A DNA stretch of 15,301 bases. It comes from Deltaproteobacteria bacterium (lineage in GTDB: Bacteria; Desulfobacterota; Desulfobacteria; Desulfobacterales; UBA11574). Positions 14,419 through 15,301 of this stretch are shown in pieces (the first letter of the stretch is position 1; every line of letters begins with the position of its first letter). The translations under genes and the position numbers were made by a program. The notes under the pieces were generated by a model that was given only the letters and a program-made list of their open reading frames with translations, had not been told where the DNA came from and searched no databases. The stretch spans positions 1-15,301 of the forward strand of contig JAFDCA010000503.1 in the NCBI GenBank assembly GCA_019313025.1, written 5' to 3'.

Positions 14419-15051
14419 ATGAACAATCCAATCGACTATGATAAAAAAAGCTATCCCATGAGCAAATGGTTTTTTATTATTTTTTCAATGTTATCGCTTA
14501 TTGTTGCCGTCACATCTGCAGTTTATACAACCAAGACCAATATAGACAGGGATCGCATTTCGACCATTAATAATATTAATGATGATATTTTGCATTTGAC
14601 TACAATGCTTGTCCAGAATCCGCATTTGAATCACCTCGTAGCGTCTCCAGAAGATTATCTCCGGGTTTCTGAACTGGTATTCAAATCATTAGAAAAAATC
14701 TCCAAACAGAGATTGATCCAACTATTATTAACTGAGGAGGCGATGGCAATCTCCCTTGTTAACCTTTACGAACGCATTTTATTTGAGTTAGATTATGCCC
14801 GTTCAATGAAATATAAGTATCGTATTCGATTTTTAAGATATCATCTGACCAATTTTGAACAGGGGTTGCTTTTAAATCCAAGAATGCTTTTTCTTTTTCG
14901 AAATTCATTAGAGCATGTTTCACAAAAAGCTAAAGATTATTATGATAACAAGGTCAAGAACTTAGGGATAGCAGCCCAAGAACAGGATGATACGGGTCCG
15001 ATCCTGCAGGCTTTGAGGCGCATCGAGCCAAAATTTTCTTCTTCAAATTAA
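14419..15051 (+). CDS. Single-pass membrane protein of unknown function
   Basis: This is a 210-residue protein that I do not recognise. ATG 14419 is preferred over the in-frame TTG at 14404; neither has a good ribosome site. A single membrane helix lies at about 17-36 (WFFIIFSMLSLIVAVTSAVY), after a short polar start with Lys-Lys, so the rest is probably periplasmic or extracytoplasmic. The remainder is almost entirely helical: a segment beginning TKTNIDRDRISTINNIND, a middle LLTEEAMAISLVNLYERI, an Arg/Lys-rich stretch (MKYKYRIRFLRYH), and NPRMLFLFRNSLEHVSQKAK. The first part after the membrane resembles the helical start of bacterial sensor ectodomains, but there is no HAMP, kinase or cyclase domain. 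It shares the AT-rich composition of the channel gene 166 bases upstream, so the two may have travelled together. Confidence 0.75.
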   Translation: MNNPIDYDKKSYPMSKWFFIIFSMLSLIVAVTSAVYTTKTNIDRDRISTINNINDDILHLTTMLVQNPHLNHLVASPEDYLRVSELVFKSLEKISKQRLIQLLLTEEAMAISLVNLYERILFELDYARSMKYKYRIRFLRYHLTNFEQGLLLNPRMLFLFRNSLEHVSQKAKDYYDNKVKNLGIAAQEQDDTGPILQALRRIEPKFSSSN

Positions 15052-15301
15052 AAGATTTTCTATTTTCAAAGTAGCTATCTGAAAACTCCCTTGGGTTGTG
15101 ATCTGGAAATGGTGATCACACGAATCGTGCCTGTTTTTTCTTTGATTAATTTTCACATACTCATAGGCAGGGGGATCCTTTGATAGCTGCAATTTTATCC
15201 TAATATCAAGCATTTGAAATTTCTGAGATATCGTAATACCATATCACCAAACGTTAGTTGTGGCGTTTTCTACTATGTCTGACATGTTTTTGAGATCTCA
15301 A
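15052..15301. other. 250 bases with no convincing gene
   Basis: No open frame with a ribosome site is visible on either strand. Small inverted repeats occur: TGTGATC (15097-15103) with GATCACA (15114-15120), and the 12-bp perfect palindrome TTGAGATCTCAA (15290-15301), which ends exactly at the window edge and may extend beyond it. An ATG at 15275 is followed by only nine codons before the window ends and lacks a ribosome site. Confidence 0.5.
15119..15139 (+). terminator. Possible weak terminator after the last gene
   Basis: CACG (15119-15122) pairs with CGTG (15126-15129) around a three-base loop, and six T follow at 15134-15139. The stem is only four pairs and a four-base spacer separates it from the T run, so this is a weak candidate. 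Confidence 0.25.

Noticed and set aside
15097..15120. TGTGA...TCACA resembling a CRP/FNR-type site
   Set aside because: The half-sites are 14 bases apart instead of the six expected for CRP, and no gene start lies downstream in the window.
15240..15265. Possible integron-type recombination core around AACGTTAG
   Set aside because: Only a few core-like bases are present, with no paired inverted core, no cassette structure and no integrase.

Overview
All supported genes in this 15.3 kb window lie on the + strand and read left to right. The mix suggests a Gram-negative, probably marine or sediment Desulfobacterales-type bacterium (Desulfobacterota, formerly Deltaproteobacteria). The pointers are lipoproteins and outer-membrane barrels, an orphan TAXI-type TRAP binding protein, and protein wording I associate with that group. 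The placement is inference from gene content; no rRNA, tRNA or marker gene is present to confirm it.

Region 1 (1-6789) is an envelope block. It holds the 3' part of a DUF481-type outer-membrane barrel gene, a conserved lipoprotein of unknown function, an atypical MscS-family channel directly followed by a 104-residue orphan, and a secreted coiled-coil protein anchored by a C-terminal membrane helix and carrying four tandem 15-residue repeats. A glycine-zipper lipoprotein follows, then a BamA/TamA-like (surface antigen) barrel gene interrupted by two in-frame TAG codons. Most of these products would sit in the inner membrane, periplasm or outer membrane, so the block may serve envelope tension or integrity; that role is inferred.

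Region 2 (6928-10536) is transport: a 14-helix DHA2-type MFS exporter, then two periplasmic binding proteins of different families (TAXI/TRAP and amino-acid-type SBP_bac_3), neither with its membrane partner nearby. Region 3 (10579-13443) has two unrelated serine alpha/beta hydrolases, one with an N-terminal membrane anchor and one a DUF900 lipoprotein. A 15-bp perfect hairpin overlaps the stop codon of the second.

Region 4 (13444-15301) is visibly more AT-rich. It encodes a potassium-channel-like protein (TLGYGD filter) and a single-pass membrane protein of unknown function, the latter preceded by a direct repeat and a plausible promoter. The last 250 bases hold no convincing gene.

Several starts were moved downstream of the longest open frame because a good Shine-Dalgarno sequence and signal peptide fit better (2165, 3346, 4890, 8706, 12097, 14419). 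The points most worth a second look are the double-amber barrel gene, the 15-residue repeat protein, the proline-rich pore helix of the MscS homologue and the paired orphan binding proteins. I found no CRISPR array, transposase, integrase or RNA gene.
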